Shown piece after piece: positions 30,154 to 39,221 of a DNA stretch of 45,455 bases. Location of the stretch: the NCBI GenBank assembly GCA_900553865.1, contig USFC01000003.1, positions 1 to 45,455 on the forward strand. Reading direction: 5' to 3'. The translations under genes and the position numbers were made by a program. The notes beneath the pieces were generated by a model. It was not told the DNA's origin and made no database searches. It saw nothing but the letters and a program-made list of their open reading frames with translations. Every line of letters begins with the position of its first letter. Within the stretch, counting starts at the first letter, position 1. The DNA comes from an uncultured Clostridium sp. GTDB lineage: Bacteria > Bacillota > Clostridia > TANB77 > CAG-508.

Positions 30154-32610
30154 ATGCAAAATTATTTAAATAAATTAGAATATGATAAAATTTTAACTTT
30201 ACTTTCAGCTAATTCGAAGACTTATTTAGGTAAAGAACTTTGCTTAGATTTAAAGCCTGCAACTTCAAAAGATAAAGTTATAACTTTATTAAAAGAAACT
30301 GATGAAGCCTGCGTTCTTTCTTTACGCAAAGGTAATTTACCTATATCTGATTTTGAAGATATTTCTTTACCTATTAAAAATTTGAAAAGTAATATTTCTT
30401 TAAGTTCAAAGGCTTTGCTTGATACTGCAAATATTTTAAGGCTTTCAAGAGATTTAAAAGAATATTTTTATAAAGATGAAGATTTTGATTTATCTAATTT
30501 TTCTATTTTAGATTCTTATTTTTGTAGACTATATTCAAATAAAACTATAGAAGATAAAATTTTTTCTTGCATTATAGATGAGAATACTATTGCTGATGAT
30601 GCTTCAACTGTTTTGGCTAATTTGAGAAGAAACAGAAGAAAATTAGAGAATCAAATTAAAGATACTTTAAATAAAATAATTCACTCTAACTCTAGGGCCA
30701 TAATGGACCCTATTGTTACTATCAGAAATGATAGATATGTTATTCCTGTAAAAGAGGATTTTAAGGGTCAAATTAAAGGCTTTGTTCATGATGTATCTGC
30801 TAGTGGTTCTACTATATTTGTTGAACCTATGGCTGTTTTTGAATTAAACAATAGCATTAGTAACATTAAAGTAGAGGAATCTATTGAAATTGAAAAAATA
30901 TTAGCTACTTTATCTTCTTTATTGTTTGATTTAACAGCTGAATTAAGCAATGATGTATATTTTTTATGCAAATTGGATTTTATTTTTGCTAAAGCTAGTT
31001 TTTCTAAAAGTATGAATGCAATTTGCCCTATTGTAAATGATAACAAATACATTAATTTAGTAAAAGCACGTCATCCATTAATAGACAAGGATAAAGTGGT
31101 TCCTATTGATGTTGAAATTGGCAAAAATTATTCTTCTTTAATTATTACTGGTCCAAATACTGGCGGAAAAACGGTCACCTTAAAAACTGTTGGACTTTTA
31201 ACTTTAATGGCTTGTAGTGGTTTGTTTATTCCTGCTGAAGAAAAAAGTAGTATATATGTTTTTGACAATGTTTTTGCTGATATTGGCGATGAACAAAGTA
31301 TTGAAGAATCTTTAAGTACTTTTTCTTCTCATATTAGCAATGTGGTTTATATTATTAATAATTCCACTTCTAATAGCCTTGTTTTATTAGATGAGCTTGG
31401 TTCTGGTACAGACCCTATTGAAGGAGCTAGCCTTGCTATTAGTATTTTAGAGCATTTTCATAACATAGGAGCTATCACTTTTGCGACTACTCATTATCCA
31501 GAAATTAAAAATTATGCATTAGTGACAGATGGTTTTGAAAATGCGAGTTCAGATTTTGATATTGAAAATTTGAAGCCTACTTATAAATTATTGATTGGTA
31601 TTCCCGGTAAAAGTAACGCCTTTGCTATTAGTAAAAAACTTGGAATTTCTAACGATATTTTAGATAGAGCCAAAAGTTTTCTAAAGGATGACGAAATAAG
31701 TATTGAAGAGCTTTTAAAAAATATTTATGATGATAAATTAATTATTGAAACTGAAAAAGATGAAATTATAAAAAATAAAAATCAGATTGAACTTTTAAGG
31801 AAAAGTTTAGAACAAGACAAAAATAGTCAAAAAAGCTTAAATGAAGATAAAATCGAAAAAGCTAAAATTGAAGCCAAAAATCTTCTTTTAGAGGCTAAAG
31901 AAGAAGCTAATAGCACTATTAAAGAATTAGATATTTTGTATAATAATTTAAAAGATTTTGAGGAGATTGATTTTGAAAATTGGTCTGACACCCAAATTGC
32001 TAATTTCGTAAAAAGTCATTTTAAAAAAGGTACTTTAAAGCAAGCCAATTTATATAGAAATAAATTAAATGCTTCTTTTGATAAATTTAGTAGTACTAAT
32101 TCAAATATAGAGAATATAAATAGTTCTGAAATTAAGCAATTTTCTAAAGATGACTTAAAAGTTGGTATGAAAATCAAATTGTCAAACTTTAATAATATTG
32201 CAACTATTCTTTCTTTATCTGGCAAGAAAAATGTTCTTCAAGTTCAGGTTGGAAATATTAGAACAAATATCTTTTTAGATGATATTGTGGAAATTAACAT
32301 TAAAGACAAAAATGTAAAAAATACTAATTCTAAAGCTTCTTCTGTAACCTCCTTTAAATCTAAAGAGGTTACTCCAGAGATAAATGTTATTGGTCAAAAC
32401 ATTGAAGAAGCATGTTTTGTAATAGACAAATATTTAGATGATTGTGCAATTGCCAAACTTAGCCCTGTTCGCATTGTTCATGGAAAAGGTACTGGCAAAT
32501 TGCGAGAAGGAATTCATAATTTTCTTCGCAAAAATTCTCATGTAAAAAGTTTTAGGCTTGGTACTTTTGGCGAAGGTGAAATGGGTGTTACTGTTGTTGA
32601 GTTAAAGTAA
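30154..32610 (+). CDS. mutS2: Endonuclease MutS2 (Smr-domain MutS homologue)
   Basis: 818 residues, slightly longer than usual (about 785). MutS core without the mismatch-recognition domain: DPIVTIRNDRYVIPVKEDFK with the clamp-like helices (about 185-290), Walker A GPNTGGKTVTLKTVG (about 334-348), Walker B LVLLDELGSGTDPIEGASLA (about 410-430) and ATTHYPEIK. A coiled-coil region (about 520-600) leads to the C-terminal Smr domain with RIVHGKGTGKLREGI (about 775-789). The usual LDLRG of Smr reads INVIGQN here, so the nuclease site may be altered. MutS2 acts on branched DNA and collided ribosomes. It is the only plus-strand gene, with its own promoter and terminator. Confidence 0.95.
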   Translation: MQNYLNKLEYDKILTLLSANSKTYLGKELCLDLKPATSKDKVITLLKETDEACVLSLRKGNLPISDFEDISLPIKNLKSNISLSSKALLDTANILRLSRDLKEYFYKDEDFDLSNFSILDSYFCRLYSNKTIEDKIFSCIIDENTIADDASTVLANLRRNRRKLENQIKDTLNKIIHSNSRAIMDPIVTIRNDRYVIPVKEDFKGQIKGFVHDVSASGSTIFVEPMAVFELNNSISNIKVEESIEIEKILATLSSLLFDLTAELSNDVYFLCKLDFIFAKASFSKSMNAICPIVNDNKYINLVKARHPLIDKDKVVPIDVEIGKNYSSLIITGPNTGGKTVTLKTVGLLTLMACSGLFIPAEEKSSIYVFDNVFADIGDEQSIEESLSTFSSHISNVVYIINNSTSNSLVLLDELGSGTDPIEGASLAISILEHFHNIGAITFATTHYPEIKNYALVTDGFENASSDFDIENLKPTYKLLIGIPGKSNAFAISKKLGISNDILDRAKSFLKDDEISIEELLKNIYDDKLIIETEKDEIIKNKNQIELLRKSLEQDKNSQKSLNEDKIEKAKIEAKNLLLEAKEEANSTIKELDILYNNLKDFEEIDFENWSDTQIANFVKSHFKKGTLKQANLYRNKLNASFDKFSSTNSNIENINSSEIKQFSKDDLKVGMKIKLSNFNNIATILSLSGKKNVLQVQVGNIRTNIFLDDIVEINIKDKNVKNTNSKASSVTSFKSKEVTPEINVIGQNIEEACFVIDKYLDDCAIAKLSPVRIVHGKGTGKLREGIHNFLRKNSHVKSFRLGTFGEGEMGVTVVELK

Positions 32611-32646
32611 TTTATTTTATATTTCAAAATCTTTATAATAATTTAC

Positions 32647-32697
32647 AAAAAGAAATGAATTCTCTCGTTAATTCGTAGAATTCATTTCTTTTTTGTT
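32647..32697. terminator. Bidirectional terminator between mutS2 and the cyclophilin gene
   Basis: AAAAAGAAATGAATTC and its exact complement (32678-32693) form a 16-bp stem with a 15-nt loop and A/T ends on both sides. It lies between convergent genes, as expected for a shared terminator. Confidence 0.88.
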
Positions 32698-32766
32698 CTT
32701 AATAATGTAAGAACACATTGTGAAGTTTCAAGTTTTTTAAACCTAAGCTCTCTTCATTTTTATTTT

Positions 32767-33585
32767 TTATTTATTTAAACTAGAGCGGTAGTATTTCATT
32801 AAATAGTTATAATAATCAAATGTCTTCATTGTTTTTGGTTCGCCATAGTCTACCCCATATGTTTCAACTGTAATACTTGTTATTACTGGTTTATTTATAG
32901 GCATGTCTGCTGTTAACTTTTTTCCATTTTCATCTTTTGGAGCTTCTTCTCCATCTTGTAAGTCTGCACTTTTGTAGGTAACTTCTGTGTTTGCAATTTT
33001 ATCTACTACATCCATCCCTTCAATTACTTTTCCAAAACCTGCATACATTCCATCTAAAGATGTGTTGTCTTTATGCATAATAAAGAATTGTGAACCTGCT
33101 GAATTATAGCTTTCTTCTGTAAGAGAACTGCTTATATTACTGTAATCTGAACGTGCCATTGCTATAACACCTTCTGTTAATTTTATTTTATTTTTTGTAA
33201 AATTATTTGCAATCATTTCACCTTTTATTGCATATTTTGTTGTATCTCCATTACCTTTTAAGTCGTCTATAGTTGGCGTTCCTGTTCCATCACCATTTTT
33301 ATCTCCACCTTGAATCATAAATCCTGAAATTACTCTGTGAAAGTTAAGTCCATTATAATATCCACGGTTTGCTAATGCAATAAAGTTTGTAACTGTGTTT
33401 GGTGCTTGGTCTGGATATAATTCTACTTTTATTGTTCCATAGTCTTGAACTTCAATAGTTGCTATTGGATTTTGAACTTTTTTCGTATTCTTTTTGTATA
33501 TTCCATATCCCACCCATGCTATTATAGCTATTAAAACTATAATAGCTATTATACATAATATTTTTTCTAATAGATTTTTCTTCAT
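32767..33585 (-). CDS. Membrane-anchored cyclophilin-type peptidyl-prolyl isomerase
   Basis: 272 residues. One N-terminal membrane segment (about 8-30), then a cyclophilin domain (about 40-245): TVTNFIALANRGYYNGLNFH, RVISGFMIQGGDKNGDGTGT, IAMARSD, then SAGSQFFIMHKD and YAGFGKVIEGMDVVDKI, which include the Arg-Phe-Gln catalytic set. A short C-terminal extension of about 25 residues is aromatic and basic (FDYYNYLMKYYRSSLNK). It is probably an extracytoplasmic folding factor. Convergent with mutS2; disA is 17 nt upstream. Confidence 0.93.
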   Translation of the reverse strand: MKKNLLEKILCIIAIIVLIAIIAWVGYGIYKKNTKKVQNPIATIEVQDYGTIKVELYPDQAPNTVTNFIALANRGYYNGLNFHRVISGFMIQGGDKNGDGTGTPTIDDLKGNGDTTKYAIKGEMIANNFTKNKIKLTEGVIAMARSDYSNISSSLTEESYNSAGSQFFIMHKDNTSLDGMYAGFGKVIEGMDVVDKIANTEVTYKSADLQDGEEAPKDENGKKLTADMPINKPVITSITVETYGVDYGEPKTMKTFDYYNYLMKYYRSSLNK

Positions 33586-33602
33586 TCTTACTCCTACTTT
33601 CC

Positions 33603-34679
33603 TTATATAATTAAATTGTCAAAAACAAATTGTTCTTGCATCCTTTTTAAAGATTGTTTTATCGCTTTTGCTCGTACTTCTCCTATTCCTTCTACGTCAT
33701 CTAAGCTTGGTATATCTGCTGCCAAAATATGTTGGAAAGATTTGAAAGATTTTACCAAATTATCAACAATATTGCTTGGCATTCTTGGGATTTTATTTAA
33801 AATTCTGTACCCTTTCGTATATACTGCAACTTCATCATAGTTGTCAAAATCTTCGTACCCTAAAAGCCTTGCAATAATTTGCGCTTTCATTAAATCTTCA
33901 TGCGTTAAACTTTTAACTTCTTTTAAGATTTTTTCACAATTTTTCTTTTTGCCCGGTGCAATATAATCCTTTATAATAAGCAATTCCTCTTTTTCAAGAT
34001 CACCTATTAATTCTTCTAACTGCATTTCTAGCAATCTTCCTTCTTGTCCTAATTCATATATTGCTCTTTGGACTTCTTCTACTATTTTCATTACCATTTC
34101 TGCCCTTTGAATGCAGGTAACAACATTTTCTAAAGTTACAATATCATTAAATTCATACTCATTTAATATGCTTAGTTTACTATCAAAAACTTTCTTGTAC
34201 TTTTCAACTGTTTGAAGTGCTTGATTTGCCTTTGAAATAACCTTTGAGGTATCTTCTAGCACATATCTTGAATATCCTTTAAATATTGTTATTATATTTC
34301 TTCTTTGAGAAATGCTTACTACAATTTCACCTGTTTGTTTTGCAGTACGTTCGGCAGTTCTATGCCTTGTTCCTGTTTCTGTTGTAGCTATTCCGGGTGA
34401 TGGTATAAGCTGTGCATTTGCATATAAAATCTTCTTAAAATCTGAACTTAAGATAATGGCTCCGTCCATTTTGGCAAGCTCATATAACCTAGAAGGTGTG
34501 TAATCTATATCTAACCTAAATCCACCATCAACTAGGTCTAACACCTCTTTGCTATCTCCTATTATTATTAATGCTCCTGTTTTTGCCTTTAAAATATTCT
34601 CTAGTCCATCTCTAATAGGGGTTCCCGGTGAAATTAGTTTTAATACATCTGCTATATTACTTTCTTTAAATGTACCCAT
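33603..34679 (-). CDS. disA: DNA integrity scanning protein DisA (diadenylate cyclase)
   Basis: 358 residues. Makes c-di-AMP from two ATP. DAC domain (about 1-145) with MDGAIILSSD (about 71-80, DGA motif) and TGTRHRTAERTAKQ (about 102-115, RHR motif). A helical middle domain (about 150-290) and C-terminal helix-hairpin-helix DNA-binding part (LDDVEGIGEVRAKAIKQSL, about 325-343) follow. DisA scans DNA for branched structures and halts synthesis on them. It is directly downstream of radA, the standard Gram-positive pairing; the gap holds a repeat. Confidence 0.96.
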   Translation of the reverse strand: MGTFKESNIADVLKLISPGTPIRDGLENILKAKTGALIIIGDSKEVLDLVDGGFRLDIDYTPSRLYELAKMDGAIILSSDFKKILYANAQLIPSPGIATTETGTRHRTAERTAKQTGEIVVSISQRRNIITIFKGYSRYVLEDTSKVISKANQALQTVEKYKKVFDSKLSILNEYEFNDIVTLENVVTCIQRAEMVMKIVEEVQRAIYELGQEGRLLEMQLEELIGDLEKEELLIIKDYIAPGKKKNCEKILKEVKSLTHEDLMKAQIIARLLGYEDFDNYDEVAVYTKGYRILNKIPRMPSNIVDNLVKSFKSFQHILAADIPSLDDVEGIGEVRAKAIKQSLKRMQEQFVFDNLII

Positions 34680-34705
34680 TTTTTCAGCTCAACTCCTGAC
34701 CTCTT

Positions 34706-34819
34706 TGCTCCATTGGGGACATTTCTCTTTGGTTAAGAAAGTCCCTTTTGGTGCATTATAATAAATAAAATTACCATTAGGGACTTTTTTTACCTTTAGG
34801 AAACGTCCCAAATGGAGCA
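34706..34819. repeat. Long imperfect palindrome with GGGAC cores (subtype D-like) between radA and disA
   Basis: Outer arms TGCTCCATTGGGGACATTTC and its near-complement at 34800-34819 enclose a second pair of GGGACTTT-like words. About 114 nt in all. The right arm begins directly after the radA stop codon (TAG, then TGCTCC). Confidence 0.85.
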
Positions 34820-36181
34820 CTATTTTATTGCTTTTAATGCCTCGTTAATATTTCTAACGCCTATTATATCTAATTTATAATTATCTTTCAATAGTTTTTT
34901 GTTATTTTCTGGAATAATACATTTCTTAAATCCTAATTTTTCCGCTTCTTTTAATCTCTTTTCTATCATGCTTACTGCCCTTACTTCGCCTGTTAGACCA
35001 ACTTCACCTATTGCAACTACATCTTTTGGAATGCTGATACCTTTAAAGCATGAACTAACAGCTAAAACTACGCCTAAATCTATTGCAGGTTCTTGTAATT
35101 TTATTCCACTAACAACATTTAAATACACATCTTGAGAACCTAAATTCATATTTGCTCTTTTTTCTAAAACAGCCATTAAAACTGTTAATCTATTATAATC
35201 AATTCCATTTGCAGTTCTTCGTGGAAGCCCAAAAACTGTAGGCGTTGTTAGCGCTTGAAGCTCTATTAAAAGAGGTCTTGTTCCTTCCATGCTATCCACT
35301 ATAATGCTTCCTGGTGGATTATCTTCCCTTTCCGAAATTAAAATTGATGAAGGATTTGTAATTTCCATCATTCCTTTTTCTTGCATTTCAAACATTCCAA
35401 CTTCATTTGTAGAACCAAATCTATTTTTTACACCTCGTAAAATACGATAAGAAAAATATCTTTCTCCTTCTAAGTACAAAACTGTATCTACCATATGTTC
35501 TAAAACTCTTGGTCCTGCTATATTTCCTTCTTTTGTAACATGTCCAATTATAATAGTTGTAATTGCTTCCTGCTTACAAATTTTCATAATTCTAGCTGTT
35601 ATTTCACGAACCTGACTTACAGTACCTGCAGCAGAAGTAATTTCATCACTATACATAGTTTGAATAGAATCTATAATTACAAGTTTTGGATTTATTTCCT
35701 TTATTGCATCTGCTATTAAATCTATATCAGTTTCGCCTAAAAATAAAATATTATCATTTTTTATATCTAAACGATCTGCTCTTATTTTAATTTGCTCTGC
35801 AGATTCTTCCCCTGAAACATATAAAACCTTGCCCTCTCCCTGCATTTTATCGCAAATTTGAAGAATTAAAGTAGATTTTCCAATCCCTGGCTCTCCACCC
35901 AAAAGAACTAGAGAACCTTTAACCAGTCCTCCACCTAAAACCCTATCTAATTCTCCTACACCTGTTGAAGTTCTAGCAGCTTCTTTTCCCTCAATACTAT
36001 TCAAAGTAGTTGGCTTGCTACTCTTTGTTTTTTTATCTGAAATAAAAGAACCATCTTTTTCTTTAACAACTTTTTCCTCATAAAAGCTATTCCATGCATT
36101 GCACGCAGGGCACTTGCCAAGCCATTTTGCAGATTCATACCCACATTCATTACACACAAAAACTGTTTTACTCTTCGCCAT
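34820..36181 (-). CDS. radA: DNA repair protein RadA
   Basis: 453 residues. N-terminal C4 zinc finger FVCNECGYESAKWLGKCPAC (Cys at about 9, 12, 26 and 29). RecA-like ATPase with Walker A GGEPGIGKSTLILQ (about 94-107), the RadA-specific KNRFG motif (GVKNRFGSTNEVGMFEM, about 250-266) and a C-terminal Lon-like domain (SQDVYLNVVSGIKLQEPAID, about 348-367). RadA moves recombination branches and works with DisA. The start at 36181 lies 9 nt before a GGGAC repeat, so the promoter is upstream of the repeat or within it. Confidence 0.97.
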   Translation of the reverse strand: MAKSKTVFVCNECGYESAKWLGKCPACNAWNSFYEEKVVKEKDGSFISDKKTKSSKPTTLNSIEGKEAARTSTGVGELDRVLGGGLVKGSLVLLGGEPGIGKSTLILQICDKMQGEGKVLYVSGEESAEQIKIRADRLDIKNDNILFLGETDIDLIADAIKEINPKLVIIDSIQTMYSDEITSAAGTVSQVREITARIMKICKQEAITTIIIGHVTKEGNIAGPRVLEHMVDTVLYLEGERYFSYRILRGVKNRFGSTNEVGMFEMQEKGMMEITNPSSILISEREDNPPGSIIVDSMEGTRPLLIELQALTTPTVFGLPRRTANGIDYNRLTVLMAVLEKRANMNLGSQDVYLNVVSGIKLQEPAIDLGVVLAVSSCFKGISIPKDVVAIGEVGLTGEVRAVSMIEKRLKEAEKLGFKKCIIPENNKKLLKDNYKLDIIGVRNINEALKAIK

Positions 36182-36189
36182 ACTTTCCT

Positions 36190-36263
36190 CCCAATTAGGG
36201 ACAGTCCCTTATTGTAACATATTCCCAATTAGGGACAGTCCCTAATTGGGAATATGTTACAAT
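36190..36263. repeat. GGGAC-core palindrome, subtype C, next to the second transposase
   Basis: 36211-36263 is a perfect palindrome around one central base: ATTGTAACATATTCCCAATT, AGGGAC, A, GTCCCT and so on, with 26-bp arms. A partial extra copy (CCAATTAGGGACAGTCCC) precedes it at 36191-36208. It lies between the radA start and the transposase stop. Confidence 0.95.
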
Positions 36264-36275
36264 GAGATTCACCCT

Positions 36276-37061
36276 TTACTTTATATCTATTTTCATTGTA
36301 CTTAATAATTTTCTATTAATTCCTGTTACTCTTGATAATTGATTAATAGATATATATGATATATTTACTATATCTTTAAGTAACTCTCTTATTACTTTAC
36401 TATTATATTGTTGTATATTTTGAATATTTTCCATTTTCAGCTTATCTTTTAGCGCTTCTATTAACTGTTCATCAGTTAACTTATTTTGTAATTCATATTT
36501 TATATAATCTGCAATTTTATCTTCTTCATTAATTTCATGATATTCTTTAAATTTTTTTAAAGATATTTTCCTATTACTATCTAATAAATTGAGAAACATA
36601 CTAATATTTACTAAAGAATCATTATTATTTAGATATTCATTATAGCTGCTCCATTTATACTTTTCTTTTGTAGACAAAAATGCTTTTTCTGGATTTTTAT
36701 GAATATATCTTATTGTATTGCCAAAATATTCATCATCTTCTATTATTTTATTAAAGTATCTGTCTTGAAATAGATGTCCTACTCTTTCATATTTCTTATT
36801 AAAATAACTGACATACCTCGTTTGTAAGCTATTCATTATATTTGATATATTTCCTTCTTTGTCACATAGTTGTAAATGTACATGGTTTGGCATAATTACA
36901 TATGCATATAATTCATAATTATATTTATCCTTTGTATTTTTTATTTCTTTTATGAATTTTTCTTTGTCTTGTTTGTCTAAAAATATATCTTGTTTATTAA
37001 TTCCTCTCATAACTATATGATTTATTTTTTTAGGGCCAAACATTCTTGATTTTCTTGGCAT
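36276..37061 (-). CDS. REP-associated (RAYT-like) Y1/HUH transposase, second copy
   Basis: About 261 residues. Start MPRKSRMFGPKKINHIVMRG at 37061 after GAAGG. HUH motif AYVIMPNHVHLQL (about 47-59); GHLFQDRYFNKIIEDDEYF and the catalytic Tyr segment NTIRYIHKNPEKAF (about 113-126); then WSSYNEYLN. The C-terminal part has a helical DnaA-like/helix-turn-helix tail (ISYISINQLSRVTGINRKLL, about 235-254). This tail and the sequence differ clearly from the copy at 12318, so the two are separate lineages. It is flanked on both sides by subtype C palindromes. Confidence 0.9.
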   Translation of the reverse strand: MPRKSRMFGPKKINHIVMRGINKQDIFLDKQDKEKFIKEIKNTKDKYNYELYAYVIMPNHVHLQLCDKEGNISNIMNSLQTRYVSYFNKKYERVGHLFQDRYFNKIIEDDEYFGNTIRYIHKNPEKAFLSTKEKYKWSSYNEYLNNNDSLVNISMFLNLLDSNRKISLKKFKEYHEINEEDKIADYIKYELQNKLTDEQLIEALKDKLKMENIQNIQQYNSKVIRELLKDIVNISYISINQLSRVTGINRKLLSTMKIDIK

Positions 37062-37223
37062 CTTTATACCTTCTTTCATTTTTATATTTGCCCCCATTTT
37101 ATTTTTATATCTGTCTCTTTTTTACACTAACCCTAATAATATTATAATGTTTTTTATTTTATGTTACTTACAATATCATATTTTTTCTGATTTGTAAACA
37201 TAATTTTATAATTTTTAATGCGC

Positions 37224-37302
37224 TGTTCATATTACTCTGTCCCCAATTGCTACTTTTTCGCAATTAGGGACTGTCCCTAATTGTGACAGGGCTAATATGA
37301 AC
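37224..37302. repeat. GGGAC-core palindrome, subtype C, overlapping the 3' end of the GH15 gene
   Basis: Outer arms TGTTCATATTA/TAATATGAACA and inner CAATTAGGGACTGTCCCTAA around a short spacer. The right arm codes for Met-Phe-Ile-Leu, part of a WSHAMFILAL-type segment expected in GH15 proteins. The left arm repeats those bases in inverted order. Confidence 0.9.
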
Positions 37303-39212
37303 ATGGCGTGTGACCAGCCTAGTCCTATTACCCAATTTGCTTGCATTGTTTCATTATTTATTTGTTCTGCTAAAAAGCCATGTTTTGTTGCCGTTTTTAT
37401 TACAAATTCTATTTGCTCAATCGCTTCTTTTGCTTTTCCTATTTTTAAATTGTACTGTGCCATCCATAATGTCGCTACTGGCCATGGATTGTTGCCTCCC
37501 ATATAGTTGTCATTTTCAAATCTTATATATCCACCTGTATATGTTCTAAGTGTCATGTTCATTTTTTCTACTGTATTTATTACTTCTTTTTCGTTTGGCT
37601 TGAACATATTAAATGGCGTTACTGTACCTAATATGCTTATGTCGCATATGTTGTCTTTGTTACTTCTTTTTAATGTTTTTTCTTCTTCATTATATAGATT
37701 TTTTTTACAATATTCCTTTAATTTTTCGGCCATTAATTCCATTTCTTGTACATATTCTTTTTTTTCTAACACTTTTTCTATTTCAAGCATTGCCTCATAA
37801 GCTGCATACATTGCTGCCATAGAATATAGATGTACTCCCTCGTGCATTTCCCATAAATCGTAGCTTTCATGAGTTAGAAAATTTTTCATATTTTCTTTAT
37901 TTTTTTGTGACGCAAAAGGGACAGATGACACATTAAGAAACGTCCCCAATGCGTCAATTGCTTTTTGGCACATTGGATAGACTTGTTTTAAGAATTCTTT
38001 ATTTTGTGTTTCTTTATAATGTTCGTAAATTCCATATATTATACTTGCTGTTTCGTCTATTTGGTAGCCCCAGCATGGTGCTAGCCTTCCGTCTGTGTAA
38101 AAACGTTGTTCCCACATTCCGTTTTGACTTTGTGTTTTTTTACAAAATTCTAAGTAGAATTTTGTTGTTTCTTCTTTCATATTTAAAATGTCTAAGGCTT
38201 TTGTTACAAATACTGCGTCTCTTGGCCAGCAATATGAGTATCTGCCTGATTTTTCTCTTTCTTCGTCTATTTCTATTGCGGCTGATATTCCTCCTGTTTT
38301 TGCATTTGTAAGTAATGGAAATAGCAAAATGCTTCTTATATATACATTTTTCATTTGCTCATACTTTTTATATGTGGTTTCATCTAAATTTTCTTGGCCT
38401 GTTATTAATTTTTGCCACTTTTCTTTTTGCTCTATTACCTTTAATCCATCATGCTTTTTCACATAATTTTGCCAATATTTTTCTACTTTTTCTAATTCCT
38501 TGTTTATATCAATTTTTCTTATTTTTTCTACGTCGCTTATTATTTCATCAAACTGATATTGTTCTAAATTATTGTTTATATATATGATAATTTCGAATTC
38601 TTTACTTTCTCCTGCTTTTAAGTTTCCTATTTCAAAGCTTATTGCTGAATCATTTGACATTCCTATGTAATCTTTATCCTTAAGTATTCCTGACTTTATT
38701 TCTTCTTTGCTGTTGTTTAAACGATGTCCTTGTATTGGTGCTTTTGAAAATATACAATATGTAAAATCGTGGCTATATTGCATAAGAATGTCGTTTTCTA
38801 TTTTTGAACCTACCATATTGTTAAAATCAGATAATAATTTTGAATATACTATAAAGTTCACATTTAAATCTATTGTATTTTCATTTGTAAGTACTAATTT
38901 TTTTACAAGAATATTTTGTGAAATAGCTGCAAAATCTGTTTGCATTATTGATAAATTGAAATATGTGTTTTTTATTTTTGTGTTTAATATATTTGTATTC
39001 TCTGTATAATATTGACTATATACATTATTTATATCATCATGCAAATATATAATTGCAGAGTCGTTTACTTTTACCCCTGTGTACATGCAATCTACAAATT
39101 GCTTATAATCTCTCGTTGGATAAAATAGCCTTAGCATTTCTCCTTTTTTACTAAAACTTGCAACTATTTCATTATTGCCTATTATCGCTTCATTTAGGTA
39201 TTTTCTATTCAT
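37227..39212 (-). CDS. Glycoside hydrolase family 15 protein (glucoamylase-like), with two repeat insertions
   Basis: 661 residues. N-terminal beta-sandwich (about 1-260), then an (alpha/alpha)6 barrel. Barrel landmarks are SYCWPRDAVFVTKALDI (about 328-344), LTHESYDLWEMHEGVHLYS (about 446-464, with the predicted general acid) and MGGNNPWPVATLWMAQYNL (about 570-588). It is predicted to release glucose from alpha-glucans, trehalose-like or oligosaccharide substrates; no signal peptide is visible. Residues about 419-435 (DALGTFLNVSSVPFAS) and the last about 25 residues (SQLGTVPNCEKVAIGDRVI) are encoded by GGGAC palindromes, and both are read in frame. The natural C terminus was probably near ALSQL. 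Confidence 0.88.
   Translation of the reverse strand: MNRKYLNEAIIGNNEIVASFSKKGEMLRLFYPTRDYKQFVDCMYTGVKVNDSAIIYLHDDINNVYSQYYTENTNILNTKIKNTYFNLSIMQTDFAAISQNILVKKLVLTNENTIDLNVNFIVYSKLLSDFNNMVGSKIENDILMQYSHDFTYCIFSKAPIQGHRLNNSKEEIKSGILKDKDYIGMSNDSAISFEIGNLKAGESKEFEIIIYINNNLEQYQFDEIISDVEKIRKIDINKELEKVEKYWQNYVKKHDGLKVIEQKEKWQKLITGQENLDETTYKKYEQMKNVYIRSILLFPLLTNAKTGGISAAIEIDEEREKSGRYSYCWPRDAVFVTKALDILNMKEETTKFYLEFCKKTQSQNGMWEQRFYTDGRLAPCWGYQIDETASIIYGIYEHYKETQNKEFLKQVYPMCQKAIDALGTFLNVSSVPFASQKNKENMKNFLTHESYDLWEMHEGVHLYSMAAMYAAYEAMLEIEKVLEKKEYVQEMELMAEKLKEYCKKNLYNEEEKTLKRSNKDNICDISILGTVTPFNMFKPNEKEVINTVEKMNMTLRTYTGGYIRFENDNYMGGNNPWPVATLWMAQYNLKIGKAKEAIEQIEFVIKTATKHGFLAEQINNETMQANWVIGLGWSHAMFILALSQLGTVPNCEKVAIGDRVI
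37908..37956. repeat. GGGAC-core palindrome, subtype D, inside the GH15 coding sequence
   Basis: TGACGCAAAAGGGACAGATG...AACGTCCCCAATGCGTCA: outer TGACGCA/TGCGTCA arms, two GGGAC words facing each other. It is 49 nt and preserves the reading frame of the host gene. Confidence 0.9.
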
Positions 39213-39221
39213 CTTTTATTA

